Positions 36,101 through 48,696 of a stretch of DNA of 64,000 nucleotides are shown here, one piece after another. The DNA is from Oxytricha trifallax (lineage: Eukaryota; Ciliophora; Spirotrichea; Sporadotrichida; Oxytrichidae): NCBI GenBank assembly GCA_000711775.1, contig ARYC01000267.1, forward strand, positions 62,001 to 126,000, given 5' to 3'. The position numbers were made by a program, and so were the translations under genes. Below the pieces are notes generated by a model. It worked only from the letters and a program-made list of their open reading frames with translations. It ran no database searches and had not been told where the DNA came from. Numbering within the stretch: the stretch's first letter is position 1; the number at the start of each line of letters is the position of its first letter.

Positions 36101-36975
36101 TTAAGCTGTTTTGTGGTAGAGTACCTTAATTATATTAATTATTAAAATATTTAATTTTAAATGCAATGGATAAATATGAAATGTAGTTTTAATAAAAAGT
36201 AATATAGAAATTAAGATTATATTTATAAATTATAATTATTAAAATTAAGAAGATATAAAATCTAATATTGTTAAGTCTTGTTGCTTGATATAGCAACACT
36301 TTAAAATTATTCCTCACTTTTATTTAAAATTAATTTCTATATTACTTTTTGTTAAAACTACATTTCATATTTATCCATTGTATTTAAAATTAAATATTTT
36401 TATAAATAATATAATTAAGGTACTCTACCACAAAACAGCTTAAATGCGGTAGAGTACCTAAAAATACAATAAAATTAATATAAATAAAAGAAATGTATCA
36501 AAGTTGATTTAGTTAATAATTTCACTCAAAATAATCTATTTTAGCTAACTCTTTCTTGCTTGTAAATATAAATTTGTCATCATTTTCCTCAGTCCCGATT
36601 TTACCACTACTGAGTTGACTGTCCATTACTTACATGTCACTTAGGAAGTCTATTAAATCCTTAGCAACAGCTTGCTCATCTTCGTAACTTGCTTTCCCTC
36701 CCTCAAAGATGCGTGATCTTTGCTTTGGGTCTAATTCTACGATTCTCTTTCCTACTGCTCTCATTAAATCGGGAAATCCAGCATTAATTAACAAATATTT
36801 TATGTTAAAATTGTGCATCTTCTTTAAGTGCTTCATAGGCTTTAAAGAGTTCTTTCAAATCAGTCGAGGTAGAGGCCCATTCAAAATCAATCCTCTCTAA
36901 GTTATACTTATTTGTAGATTTCACCTCTCTTGGATCACCTTTTCCCATACCGGCCATCATACTTGAGTCCGCCAT
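33147..36975 (-). CDS. SPAG1-like axonemal dynein assembly factor (TPR, RPAP3-C)
   Basis: Minus strand, start MADSSMMAGMGKG at 36975. The N-terminal block ERIDFEW ... LMRAVGKRIVELDPKQRSR matches the start of animal SPAG1 (DFEW, KRIAELNP). A three-unit TPR follows at 35584-35900 (YQEAIKCYTKSLEFLPN), an acidic linker, more TPRs around 34400-34800 and 34000-34320 (LAKAYIRRGYAYEHLEKY; IYTNRSLSYHQLND), a coiled Glu/Gln/Lys segment, and a C-terminal RPAP3-C domain (LPKFYQYI...LFKTVEISPELFASIMKVF). Introns: 33521-33654, 34826-34876, about 35190-35268. IESs: 34566-34599 and 36004-36548. SPAG1 acts with R2TP/HSP90 in the cytoplasm to preassemble dynein arms. Confidence 0.88.
34566..34599. other. 34-bp IES with ATAT pointer in SPAG1-like gene
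   Basis: ATAT lies at 34562-34565 and 34596-34599. Excision gives KVIERAPYFAFGKLDLSMLAK in frame on the minus strand. The alternative is a 28-bp GTTATC...TTTCAG intron that would remove the TPR-like VIERAP; the IES reading keeps that conserved piece, so I prefer it, but the two are not fully separated. Confidence 0.55.
36004..36548. other. 545-bp palindromic IES in SPAG1-like gene, TTAGCTAA pointer
   Basis: A near-perfect hairpin centred at about 36272, arms about 270 bp. The 8-bp palindrome TTAGCTAA is repeated at 35996-36003 and 36541-36548. Excision leaves one copy and restores SKKELAKSLQRDSAARSLAI in frame. The only GT near the donor side gives the wrong frame. The arms include TACTCTACC...GCATTTAAGCTG and complement, with no coding content. 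Confidence 0.9.
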
Positions 36976-37234
36976 ATTTTGTGTTTACTTTTTAAATTTA
37001 AATTAAGTTACAAAGCTTTGGGAAAGCCAATAGAGTTAATTAATATAAATAGAAGTTATTAGAATATTCTAGAATCAATAATTTCTTAAAAAAAATTAAA
37101 ATCAATCAAAATATACTTATAATCACATTATCAAACTTAAAACTTGAAAATACTTATAACTTGCAATATACTTATAAACCATTCTCAAAATATGCACCTA
37201 TTACTTTTCTCTCCTGTTAAATCTAGTCAAAGTT

Positions 37235-39289
37235 TCAGTACTCCTTCTTCATTTAAGGAACCTTAACTTCCATTCCCTTCAAAGACCTTAGTTTATCGGG
37301 AGCTTATCCCTTAAACTCTTCTTTGACACCCTTTTATCTTTAGTTTTGATTTGAGCAATCCTCTTGCTTAACTTTTACATCAGATGGTAAATAAGGAGGT
37401 GCATTTTTAAGCCATTTGTGATTCTTCAATTCATTCAGAGTAGCTCTTTAGTTGGGAAGAGTTAAGATTCTCTTGAAGAAATCCTCTGCGACAGGGTAGT
37501 TCCTGTTTGGGAAAGTGTATTCTAGTGCGCGAATTCTTCTCTTAGTTTCAGCATCTTGGTCCTCACTGTCTCCTGAATAGAAAGGAGTTCGGCAGTAAAG
37601 CAATTCATAAGCTATGATTCCAATGCACCAAATATCAACTCTGTGATCATAAGGATACTAAAACACAACAGACAAGGTATTTTTATTTATTCAAAGTTTA
37701 CTAAACACGTTTCTAATGCTTTTACGATCCAAGATCACAGGGGCTCAACATCTCAATTGGATAGAATTCCAAAGTTCCCACTCTCTGATATCTCTTGAAT
37801 TCATTGTCGTTATCTTGCAAAGCAAATCCGAAATCAGTGATGAAGACAGACATGTCTCTTTCCCTTATCAGGATGTTCTCTGGCTTCATGTCTCTGTGAA
37901 CTATTCTGAGTTTGTGGATTTCAATCATGGTGTTCACAAGTTACTTAACTATATGCTAGACTAGAGACTCAGGCATTTTGAATTTACACACATTCTTGAA
38001 GTACTTGTAGAGGTCACCATGCTGATTTTTAAGATACAATTTTATTTTTTACCGATTCATAGAACGAATCTTATTTTAACAAAAGAAATTTCAATTAAGT
38101 AAATTTTAAAAATGATAGTAGGTGAATATAAGATCAATTGAGTCTTTACTGTTTATCAAAGAAAATAAAAACAATTTCATTTTTAAATACTAATTTTTTA
38201 AATCAACTCGATGAGTTGAATACATCCTTTGATCTTTCGCACTTTTAAAAGTATCTCAATTTCTTTCACAGTGGAGGTCATAAGATGTTTTTCAACGATC
38301 TTAGATTTGTACATTCTCTTGATGCAATAAAGTGAGCTCCAAGTTTGATTTGCGTAAAAACGATCTCTTGCTACATACACTATTCCAATCATACCAGAAG
38401 ATAAGATACGACCTAACTCAAATCTAGTTAGGAGAGTTGGCATTTATCCAGCTGATTTTGAAGTTCTTGTCTTTTTAGAAGGTGCTTACTTGTTTTGAGT
38501 TTCTTGATCATGAGAGGGTTAATTTTAAAGCTTTCGTGGTGAAGGAGATCTACCTCTTCTCTTAGGACTTTGAGATGGATTGTTAAACTCTTGCTATGAA
38601 TGCTCTAGCATAATCTAATCTTTGTTGGAAAAGTGATTATTGCTTTAATTAAGATTTGGTTGGTCTCCTTCGAATTTTTTTAGTGAGTTTGGCTTTTGAG
38701 ATTTAATACTTGGCAAATTAGACATTAGGGAAGAGGGAGTTTACAGATACTACATTTAGTTTAAACCATCAGTGACTTCTTGCTGGAGACCTGCTTAAGC
38801 TTTCTTTGGTGATCTCTGTTTTTGATTTTTAGTAATTTAAGGGACATCAAAAAGTTGATTTTATAATTTTTGAGGTTAAGCCTTTTGTTGTTTCTGAGCT
38901 TTCTCCTGTTAGAATTGCACTTGTTTGAAATTTTAGGGAGTATAGTTGAAGTTCTGGTGTACATGATTATTTAATCTGGTGGAGTATTGATAAGAGCTGT
39001 TCGAGACAAAATCTTAATCATGGCTTGCTTTTTAGTTCATGTATGATTTTTGCTAACTCAACTGTTGAGGTTCATACATGTTTTAATGATGAGGATAATG
39101 ATTTCTGTGATCAAAAGCATTCCTGTTTTGTTAGGCTATGAATTGATTTTCTGGATGTTAGTGGTAGCCTTAAAGCTAAGGTTGATCAAATACTCCTTGA
39201 ATGTAAGGTCTGGGAGGAGTTAAAGATTTCTTGTTGAAGGTTGGAGGAACTTTAATCCTATTGCCAGCTGTAAAGTACTTTTATTGCAT
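37235..39289 (-). CDS. Aurora-like serine/threonine kinase with a disordered N-terminal extension
   Basis: Start MQQKYFTAGNRIKVPPTF at 39289, TGA at 37235-37237. About 280 residues of Gln/Asn/Ser/Pro-rich sequence (includes SPKRRGRSPSPRK) precede the kinase domain from FELGRILSSGMIGIVYVARD. Visible motifs: YCIKRMYKSKI (lysine), HRDMKPENI (catalytic loop), DFGFA (metal), GTLEFYPIEML (activation segment, PIE in place of APE), YDHRVDIWCIG and FPNRNYPVAEDFFKRIL. The phosphate loop is odd (SSGMIG rather than GxGxxG). The GTL.Y.P.EM order is typical of Aurora/PLK-type kinases. Two IESs, 37659-37725 and 38071-38204, interrupt it. Function in division or cilia is inferred from relatives only. Confidence 0.85.
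37659..37725. other. 67-bp IES in the kinase gene, TAC/GTA pointer
   Basis: TAC at 37656-37658 and 37723-37725 on the plus strand (GTA in the coding sense). Excision gives SPCDLGSYPYDHRVDIW in frame. Splicing at the visible GTAAAA...TTTTAG would leave the frame one base short, which argues against an intron. Confidence 0.7.
38071..38204. other. 134-bp IES in the kinase gene, GATT pointer
   Basis: AATC (GATT in the coding sense) lies at 38067-38070 and 38201-38204. Removal links IQLIELI to RSMNRQKIKLYLKNQHGDL in frame. The only GT at the donor side gives a stop after splicing. This pointer contains no TA. Confidence 0.75.
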
Positions 39290-39452
39290 GATCAGTAAAT
39301 ATCAAAAGTGCAAACACTAAATCAGATTTAATTTAAATTATAATTAATAGCTTTAAATTAATAACTGAGGTACTGTATTCCTTGGTAACTCATTAAACTA
39401 ATTTTATAATTCTTTTAATAACCTCATTAATAATTTATAAATAATTGGATAA

Positions 39453-40220
39453 ATGAAGAGAAGTGGAGAAAAAGTTTACAAAGTTGTTTTTGTAAGACAT
39501 GGAGAATCTCTCTGGAATAAGGAGAATAGATTCACCGGTTGGACTGATGTTGGCCTTACAGAGAATGGTATGAAAGAAGCTCAATTCGCTGGTCAACTCT
39601 TGAAGCAAAACAACTTCGGTTTCGATGTAGCATTCACATCTGTCTTGTCAAGAGCAATTATAACCTATAACACTATTGCTGCTGAGTTAGGTTAGAGCTA
39701 TATCCCAGTTCACAAGCATTGGAGATTAAACGAGAGACACTATGGTGCCTTATAAGGATTAAACAAGACTGAGACTGCCGCCAAGCATGGTGAGGAGCAA
39801 GTTCTTGTATGGAGAAGATCTTATGATATCCCACCCCCAGAACTCGATGAGAATGATGAAAGACACCCAAAGCATGATCCAAGATATGCAGGTCTTCCTT
39901 AAGATGTCCTTCCCAAGACAGAATCTTTGAAGCTTACTGTCGATAGAGTGCTCCCTTACTGGTACGATTAAATCTGTCCACAGATCCTCGACGGTCAAAG
40001 AGTCATCGTTGCAGCTCACGGAAATTCCCTCAGAGCTATTGTCAAGCACTTGAGTGGCATGAATGATCAAGAAATTATTAAGTACAATATCCCAACTGCT
40101 TGCCCACTTGTTTATGAATTTGACGAAAACTTGAAACCAATAAAGAATTACTACCTTATTGATGAGAAAACACTTAAGGAGAGAATGGCTGCTGTCGCTA
40201 ACCAAGGAAAGGCTCAATGA
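39453..40220 (+). CDS. 2,3-bisphosphoglycerate-dependent phosphoglycerate mutase
   Basis: 255 aa, uninterrupted, ATG 39453 to TGA 40218. It converts 3- to 2-phosphoglycerate in glycolysis through a phospho-histidine. VFVRHGES holds the catalytic His near residue 12, followed by [11 protein letters not shown], the conserved arginine in SVLSRAI, the acid catalyst in [16 protein letters not shown], and the second His in [13 protein letters not shown]. Length equals that of animal PGAM1. Four in-frame TAA/TAG codons stand where relatives have Gln/Glu-like residues (for example LPQDVLP, YDQICPQ), fixing the genetic code of the window. It has no intron or IES. Its base composition is the least AT-rich here, as in a highly expressed gene. 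Confidence 0.97.
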
Positions 40221-40602
40221 AAATGAAATCATACAAAACTTATATGTAGACTGTGCTAGATGCTGAGGTCAGCATGCATAGATTCACTGCATAAAGATAT
40301 TTAAATAACGATACAACTTTCCCATTTTAAATTCCTCAATTATGTATCCAAAGGATCTTTTTAATGATAGAAAAAGTTAAAAAATAAAAAGAATTATCTT
40401 AGTTTATAATTATTTGTTATAATTTTTAAGAATCATAGTAAACTTTTTAAATTTCCAAAAATATTCCTAGAAACATGGACATTTAGATCAAAAAAGCAAA
40501 ACCTTTAAAATATAATTTTAATTCAAATTTGAATTTTAAATCTATTTTCTTTAATTTATATAAATTATTATTAAACCTGAGATAGAACCCCTCTCTTCAA
40601 TA
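40221..40602. other. Spacer between phosphoglycerate mutase and K1
   Basis: No feature seen beyond AT-rich DNA. Confidence 0.5.
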
Positions 40603-43600
40603 ATGGGCACTATAAACTAAAATAGAATGCCTTTTAATGGATTTTAGAGAGATTAAAAGTATAAAACTGCTCAGTATAATACTCAAGTTCATCCAATAGA
40701 ATTCAGAATTAACACTATGAATTTTATTTATATTTTACTATCAAGAGTTAAGATTAATAATTAGAAAAGATTGAACTTTTTTACAAATAATCTCCGATAT
40801 TGGGATAAAATATACTTTAAAACCCAACCCAAAATAATTCTTAAACTCTAAACATCAATGTCCCATTCAAATAAATAAATAATAAATTAGTATTGTAAAA
40901 TGATATATAATAAATTAATTAAGAGTATAAAATTCAAATATTGATTTAACTCAAGGAGACCTTCAATTTTAGATGAGGATACCTATTAAAAAATTGAATA
41001 AATAAAATAAGCATTTAAGCAAAAGGAAGAAGAAAATGAATTTAGCGATTCTATAATAACTATAGAATTTTTTCATTTTTTATTTTGGTTTCTTAATTAA
41101 GATTTCTATTTTTAATAATTATAATAATTCTGGTTATGAAGTGAGTTCTCCAGAGGAAGATGGAGAAGAAGGAGTTATTCAAACTTTATACAGAGCAAAT
41201 ATGTTTACATCGAAGCAAACATAGGAAAAATACTCATAAAATTCTAATAAATTTAAAACACAAGGATCTAGAATGAACTATGTGAAAAATTCTTAGTAAA
41301 ATAAATGTATATCAAATAGAAATTTTAGTTTTCTAAATAAAATAGCAATCTTTTGCTGTTGTCAAAAGAATAGAGTTTTATTAAAAATTTAAGATTTGTA
41401 ATTATAGTTTTAATACTCTAGATTTGAGATTTATTAAATAAACATAAATATTCTATAAATATATTTATGAGTAGAAGCAAAGCCAAAAATTAGGCTTTAG
41501 CGCACTATTTCTAATATAACTGAATCAAATTACTTAAATGGGTAAAAGTCCGCTTAATAAAATTGGAAGAAATTAAAGAGTCTATATAAAAATAATAAAT
41601 CATTTGAAATTAGACTTAAAAATTTAATGAATTTTCTAAAAAATTTATATTTCATATTTTTAAAAGAGACGACTTATTTAGAATATAAGAATGAAGAAAA
41701 TTTGAATTCTCAAATATTTATAATACTTAGTAATTCAAATGATATATAATTACATTTTAAAATTTTTATTAATAAATTTCATCTGTGATTACTAGTTTTC
41801 TTTTTAATAATTATATTTAAATTTGAAGTTTTAAATGGTCGATTTCCTAAGCGTGAACAAGGAAGATGAGAAATAGGATTCCGATGAGGAGCCTTCTACT
41901 CGATGTGAAAGATTAATGATACACCCACACAATAAAAGATTTATTAATATTTTAATAATTAATATATTTTTATAGATTAAAGTATTGGAACTACTTTCTG
42001 TCTTTAATTATACTCATTGATATAATATATGTTATACTTATGTAAGTAATATTCAGAATATTTTTGAATAGAAATTGATTACAAAATATCTCACAAAATA
42101 TTGCTAAAAATAGAAAAAAATGATCTATAAAAATTATAGCAAAATATTCAAATTATTATATATAGGGTATTCGATAATGAAATTGACTAAACTTTATACT
42201 TTAGAATAGCTTTTAATCATTTACGATTTCAAAATTTGTAATTTAAATATGAAATTTACTAAAAAAATAAAATTTAAGAAATGTTTTAAACAAATCATTT
42301 ATTTTGTGGTGATATTACATAATACTTGTTACAAAAAATCTAATGATTGATAAAAATTTATTGTTTAATAAATTATAATCATATTAAAAAATAAAGTAAA
42401 TACTATCAAATATTTAATAATTTTTAGATTTAAAAATTGAGAAAATCTTTTTTCCAATTTATTAATACATTTTTGTTATCAAAATGCACATAAACTTGTT
42501 CTTAAATTGTATATTTTTAAGGTTTAACGAGACTTCACAATTTTGGATTTTACCATAGTATTTTTTGGGGTGGACTTTATTTTGAACTTTTTTAAAATGT
42601 CCTATCATGATGTCAGCCTGGTCAAAGCACCTAAAGATATACAACTAAACTATTTAAAGTAAAAAGAATTATCATTTTAATTGCAATTAGGACTTACTTA
42701 TAAATGATAAAATTATTTTAAATAAGTTAGCAATTATTTTATAATTCCTGATTTCCTCGCGCTTATACCATTTCATTTATTCCTACCTGATTACTGTTTT
42801 TTGCGCTTGGCAAGACTTTCGAGATTTATATCATCTCTGAAAATGTGCTTGATCTTTATTGAGGTAGTATGCACAAGTTTTTGGAGGGTGAATTATAATA
42901 TAAGAATTTAGCATATCATTATTTAAAATAGTTTAAAATGTATTCCACAAAAGTGTTTTTCAGATTAAAAAACACACGATCAAAAATATATGCTCATTGC
43001 TTAAGTATGAATATTTGATGGACTATAAAAGTTTTATAGATTGTTAGTAATATTAGGGTATGTAAATCATTTTTTGGCTTGCTTGTGGGTATATATTGGA
43101 CACGTAGGAATAAAGGATTAAACTGGCTGGATTGTAAGGCTTGAAAAATAAGAGATATTGTAATCAGGTTTTCCATCTTAGTAAAACAACTTAATACTTA
43201 ATAATGAAATTAATTTCAAGCTATAAGTTTACATAGCTTCTATCTACTATATTTTCACAACTCTGTCTACAGTTGGTTATGGAGAAATAGTGGGAGTGGA
43301 TATATGGGAATATGCTTTCTAAATTATTTTGTAAATCATTGGAATAGGCTTTTTCGCCTATGTAATGGGAAACCTGCACAATGTTCTTGCAAGTTTTAGT
43401 TCTATGGATCCCTAAAATACAAAAGTATTTCTTAAATTTTTCGTTGAGTTCTAAGATGAAGGACTGGACTAGTGGCTTATGCAACTAGATCGATCATTTA
43501 AAGAGAAAATTCTAGATCAAGAACTCTTTTTATAAACCTAGAATTACTTCGAGTTTTATCAAAACAAAGCTATCAATACAATCAAACATTCTACATTTTT

Positions 43601-46600
43601 CGTGGAATTGAAACCTAGAATTTAAAATTAGGTAAAATTAAATCCAATAAACTTATTAATTTAAAGCTTTTTGACACTTTGTTCTAAGAATTATACGATT
43701 AATTTGATATGATATTTGATGGGACTGAAGAAGCTTTTAGGAGAAAAATATTTAATAACCTGAAATTTCAAGTTTTTTAGGGGTAAAATTTAAGTGTATG
43801 TCAATTTAAAAATATATAGAACTGTGAAAAAGAAGTCTAAATACAATGTTTATTATGAAGACAGACCTATAATTTTTGAGAAGGGTGAAATGCCACAGCA
43901 TGTTTATTTTATATTAAAGGGAACAGTTAAAACCGCAAATATTCAAATTAAATTTATTTGTATATATAGTGATCGATTAATCTCTTATTATTATTTTCCA
44001 TTTTTTATTGTAAATTTATAACTTAATTGAGAAATTAAAGTTGCCTAAGTTAAATAATTATATTTTAAAAATTTCCTTAGGCATCTAAAATTTTTTTATT
44101 AATTTGCTATAAAGTGAATTAATTTATAAATAAACAATCTGGAATAAAAGATATTATAAAACATTAATTCAGATTTTATAATGAGAAAGTTAATTGGTTA
44201 AAGTTTATTTCACAAATGAAAGCGGGATATTCTAATATTTTTAGTTCGGTAAAGGCTCTTATTTCGGTGATTCTAATATTTTAAATGACTATTTTTCCTC
44301 ATATTCAGCTTTGTAAGTTTTAGCAAAAATACTATAATAAGAAAATTTAAGTTTTGGAATAATAATTAGAAACTATAATTTTTCATTAGCTATAATGAAG
44401 ATGAAGGTCCTCTACAGGTATTAAGGATTAAGGCTTCAAAATTTCTATAAATTTGTTAAGAATTCCCTTCAAGCAAGGCTTTATTGGAGAGAAGAGCAAC
44501 AGAGAGAAGAGTTAAATTTAGAAAAGTAGGTTATCAAATTCATAATCTCATATTGCTTTTCTATAGTATAAAATTAAGTCTCTAGTTAAAGTCATGAAAG
44601 CTCTGGTGAAAATTCATCATAAAAATAAGGAATCCCCTCTGATTCAAAAAGGCTTTATTTCAAGATAAGTTTAAGTCATTTAAGTATATAAGGCTCTTCT
44701 CAGTCACTATTATTAAATGGCTTAAAACTAAGAAAATATAAAATAAATGACTTATTTCCAAGATAACGTACAAATTGATGCAGACAATTTTATGGATACT
44801 TCTAAAAAATAAAATTAGATTACTGAAATTTAATTAAAACCAGAATTAAGTGGAAATACTAGGGTGCCTAATATGAGAAGGTCCACACTTTCACTCAATC
44901 CAATTTATCAATCAAGCATGAAAATTCCACTATATGGGGATACTAAGGAATAATTTTAAAATAAAATATTGGAAATGGTTAAGGAATCTCGAATTGAGGA
45001 TAAAATTAAAGGGATCTAAGATTTTAATAGTGCATTTAAAACTTAATTTGATAACTACTTTAAACAAGTTATCAATTTAAAATTAAAGATTTATTAAACT
45101 GTTTTGTTATAAGAAATTATTTAGTTATATAATTCGTTTTTCCCCTCTCACACTTTAAAAAATTGATCATAGTGATGAGGCTTATAATTAAGAAAAAATT
45201 GAGTCTTTTAATGATGAAAATTAAGGCAAATAATTCTAATCTTTTAACTATGAAACAATTGATATTTTTATGTACAAAATTTTTTTTTATATTGAGCCTC
45301 TCCCTTAATTCTTAAACAAAAGTTTGCATGAAAGTATCAACACTTCATAAAGTTAATATGGTTAATCAAGCGTAAGAATAAAATAAAATGCTCTTAATTA
45401 AAATTTATAACCAACTCAAAATTATGAGACAATAAAAACTTAATCTGATATCATGACAATTGAGCGACCTCAGATCACTGAGTATCAAGATATTTAGCTA
45501 ATGTATTGTTTGTTATGATTTATAAGAAAATAATTTTTATTCGAAGTACAAGTACCCTTTTTGTAATATATCATTATTAATTTATAATTTCTTTTAAAAA
45601 TACTAAGGACTCTTAGAGGATGAAATTGTGATAACAGACTCTTTGCAGATGACTAATGAAGATTAAAGCTCTCCCTAAAATTTTAATATAATTAAAATCA
45701 ATGTTATAGAGCCCAATTCTCCATAATTTTATAGAACACCTGATAGCATTCAACAATAGGCAAACTAAAGCAATTATCTAAAATAGAGTCAATTTTTCAT
45801 GGATTTATCATCGCAAATTAATTAACCATCAATTATCAAAGAACGATTAAGCGATATTATAAATGAATAGTAAATCGAGGATACAAATTAACTGTTGAGT
45901 CAATGCTTTAAAAAAATATTCAATTTAGATTATTTTAATTGTGGACTCTGTAGAATTGTATAGTTTCAAAATTTAAATAGGACAATTGAATAACTCCATA
46001 GTTAAAATAAGTTTAAAGAAAATTTTTCCCGTTAAAATAATAAATTTTAAATAAAAAAATTATATTTTCACTTATATTTGAATATAATTTTCGTAACTTT
46101 AAAAAAGAGACACTTGATTTTAATGAAAGAAGAAACTTGGCTTAAAATAATAATCTTGATATTAATAATAGTAACAGAACCATCACACCTGATTAAAATC
46201 TATAAAATTCAAATTAATCAGTGCATTTCGAGGCTTTTGAACTAAATCATGCAAGTACTTGCTATAAAATTCCTAAATTAATGAATAATACTTAATTTTC
46301 CTCAAAATATAATAAAAATATAAGTAAAAATTAATAGTAATTTGTAGAGACTTATAATTAAATATAATTTATCTTGATTATAAGATGAAATTAAGAAATC
46401 TCAAACTCTTTATGAGAAGCTAAAAAATCAAAAACTTCCATTTGATGTTTTCAAAAACGAAATAGTAAGTGAATATCTATTCAACTCTGAAGATGAACAA
46501 GAAAAAGTGATTTATAACGAATCCAAATTAAAAACTAACCCCAAAACCCCTTCACAAATTAAATTAAAATAAGATGTTCAAGCATAGTTATTTGAAAATG

Positions 46601-46716
46601 TTAAAGAAGAAGTAAATTAGATGGAAGATAGGAATAAGTTAAATTAATAAAAAATGATAGAAAAAATTTAAGAAATTAAGAATAAATTAGATAAAAATAG
46701 ATACTAAAAGAATTGA
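40603..46716 (+). CDS. K1: six-TM potassium channel with C-terminal cNMP-binding-like domain
   Basis: A long, many-segment gene. An N-terminal region (MGTINQNRMPFNGF; RRPSILDED) and the conserved VDFLSVNKEDE ... RLMIHPHNKR precede S1 (YWNYFLSLIILIDIIYVIL), S2 (FFGVDFILNFFKMSYHD), S4 (FLRLARLSRF), the pore with filter TVGYGE (about 43275) and S6 (IGIGFFAYVMGNLH), then a C-linker and a cNBD (FEKGEMPQHVYFILKGT ... GSYFGDSNIL). The cNBD lacks the Glu/Arg pair that holds the nucleotide phosphate in HCN/CNG channels, so cAMP gating is doubtful. A long polar tail ends DKNRYQKN at TGA 46714. Two IESs are certain (41053-41131, 41942-41978); several other breaks, including one inside the cNBD at about 43960-44240, are introns or IESs I did not fix. 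Confidence 0.82.
41053..41131. other. 79-bp IES in K1, ATTCT pointer
   Basis: ATTCT lies at 41048-41052 and 41127-41131. Removal gives EFSDSGYEVSSPEED in frame, matching K2 (FEDSGYDVSSPEED). It is at the same codon as the K2 IES at 49164-49205, but that one has a longer pointer. Confidence 0.85.
41942..41978. other. 37-bp IES in K1, AGATT pointer
   Basis: AGATT lies at 41937-41941 and 41974-41978. Excision joins HPHNKR to LKYWNYFLSL in frame. It matches the K2 IES at 49901-50153 in position. Confidence 0.8.
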
Positions 46717-46754
46717 TTATTTTAAGTGATACTTTTTATAATTAACAATAGTAT

Positions 46755-47394
46755 AATTTATTTTGGCTATGAGGTAGTATCCTCCCCCCCCTAATGTATA
46801 CTTTTCTTTTTGTAGTCTGATAGAGTTTTTGAAGCTGAGTAATAGTAGTTGATAAACATGGAATGTGCGAGCAATAGTTTTGGAGGTATGGCCTCACCAA
46901 GGTCACTTTTTATATATAAAAATCATTATAAATTTGACAAAAATTTTTTAATTTTTCACAAAATAAAATTTCTCTAAAATTACTGATTTTAGCAGTTTTT
47001 AACTATATTAACAAATTATATCATATTTATTATAATTTTATAAAGTGAACTTTTATAGTCTTTATAAAATCTTAAATGAAAAGTTAAAATTATTTTTAAA
47101 TCACTTTATAAAATTATAATAAATTAGATATAATTTGTTAATATAGTTAAAAACTGCTAAAATCAGTAATTTTAGAGAAATTTTATTTTGTGAAAAATTA
47201 AAAATTTTTGTAAAATTTATAATGATTTTATATATAAAAAGTGACTTAGAAGAGGCCATACCTCAAAAACTATTGCTCGCACACCCCATGTTTATCAGCT
47301 ACTATTACCCAGCGTAAAAAACTCTATCAAAATACAAAAAAAAAAGCATACATTAGGGGGGGGAGGATACTACCCCATAGCCGAAAATTAATTT
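46755..47394. repeat. 640-bp palindrome between K1 and K2
   Basis: Inverted arms of about 300 bp: the left begins TTTTGGCTATGAGGTAGTAT with a run of eight C, the right ends with the complement (ATACTACCCCATAGCCG) after a run of G. The centre is about 47080. No coding content. It is not inside an exon, unlike the SPAG1 and K2 palindromes. Confidence 0.85.
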
Positions 47395-47465
47395 AAAAAT
47401 ACTTAACTATTGATATTTATAAAGCAAAAATCATTATAATTAAATTATTTTGAATAAGGAAAAAT

Positions 47466-48538
47466 CATATTCTACCCCCCCCCAAAACCCCCACCCACCC
47501 CCCCCACTCCCCCAGTCCCTAACAGGTACCCCCCCCCACCCCACAAACTCAAAATGAAGTCCCCCTAATATAACCCACTTTATATGAAAAATCAAATTCC
47601 CAAGGTCTGAATCGAATCCCTTCATGACATCTCACTCACATAACAATATTTATATATAAAATGACATAGTTTTTCAAAATTATGTATTATCTTTTTAATT
47701 GCTGTTTTGATTTATTTTGAATTTTTGGCAACTGTCACTTCATCCATCAACTATTTAAGACATATACTGCCATAGGAAAATATATTTCAATTGAGTTTAA
47801 ATTGTCTAGACTTAATGAACATTTTATTAATACAATAAAGCTATGCAAAAAAAAATTCCAAAAATATTTTTCAGCCTAAATCATCGCATTTAGATTTAAA
47901 TATAAAAATTAACATGAGAAATTTTTTTAAAAAATCATTTACTGTCTAAAAAAATATTAATGAAATATAAAAAAAAATAATATTATGCTAAGATTTAACC
48001 AATTGAAAATAAAAATAAATTAACAAAAATTAATATTTTTTATTAATATTTCATTATATTATGAAATTTATTCTAGACAGTAAATGATTTTTTTAAAAAA
48101 TTACTCATGCTAATTTTTATATTTAAATCGAAAAAAGATGATTTAGGCTGAAAAAGATTTTTGGAATTTTGTGCATAGCTTTATTGTATTAATAAAATCT
48201 TAAATAAGTCTAGACAATTTAAACTCAATTGAAAGATATTTTCCTATGACAGTATATGACTTAAAAAGTCGACGGATGAAGTGACAGTTGCCAAAAATTC
48301 AAAATAAAATCAAAACAGCAATTAAAAAGATAATACATAATTTTGAAAAACTATGTCATTTTATATATAAATATTGTTATGAGAGCGAGATGTCATGAAG
48401 GGAAACGATTCAGACCTTGAGAATATGATTTTTCATATAAAATGAGGAAAATTAAGGGGACTTCATTTTTGAGGTGGGGGAGGGGGGTACCTCGGTTTAG
48501 GGACTGGGAGGAGAGGGGGGGGTACCTCGGGGTGAACA
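47466..48538. repeat. 1.07-kb palindrome with C-run and G-run termini
   Basis: Left end is a stretch of C runs (47476-47540) with CAAAAC and CACCC interruptions, right end a stretch of G runs with two GGTACCTCGG motifs (48475-48535). Arms of about 480 bp are complementary, for example GGTCTGAATCGAATCCC near 47605 and its counterpart near 48410. The centre lies around 48005. No gene inside; an open frame at 47440-47625 is just the G/C runs. Confidence 0.85.
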
Positions 48539-48696
48539 ATCATATATTGATAAGTAGAAAGTAAATATTAAAAAATAATATTTAAATGTATTCTAACTTA
48601 TTTTACAAATCATTATTGTACAGATTAATTAAGAATCTAATTACTATAAATATTAAGCTTTCAAAAATATTTGAAATTATATCAATAGGTGAAAAC

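Noticed and set aside
36004-36548. Spliceosomal intron explanation for the SPAG1 palindrome
   Set aside because: The only GT near the donor edge combined with TTTTAG gives the wrong frame, whereas the 8-bp repeat gives the right one.
47440-47625. Gly/Trp-rich minus-strand open frame
   Set aside because: It is simply translation of the C/G runs at the end of the large palindrome.
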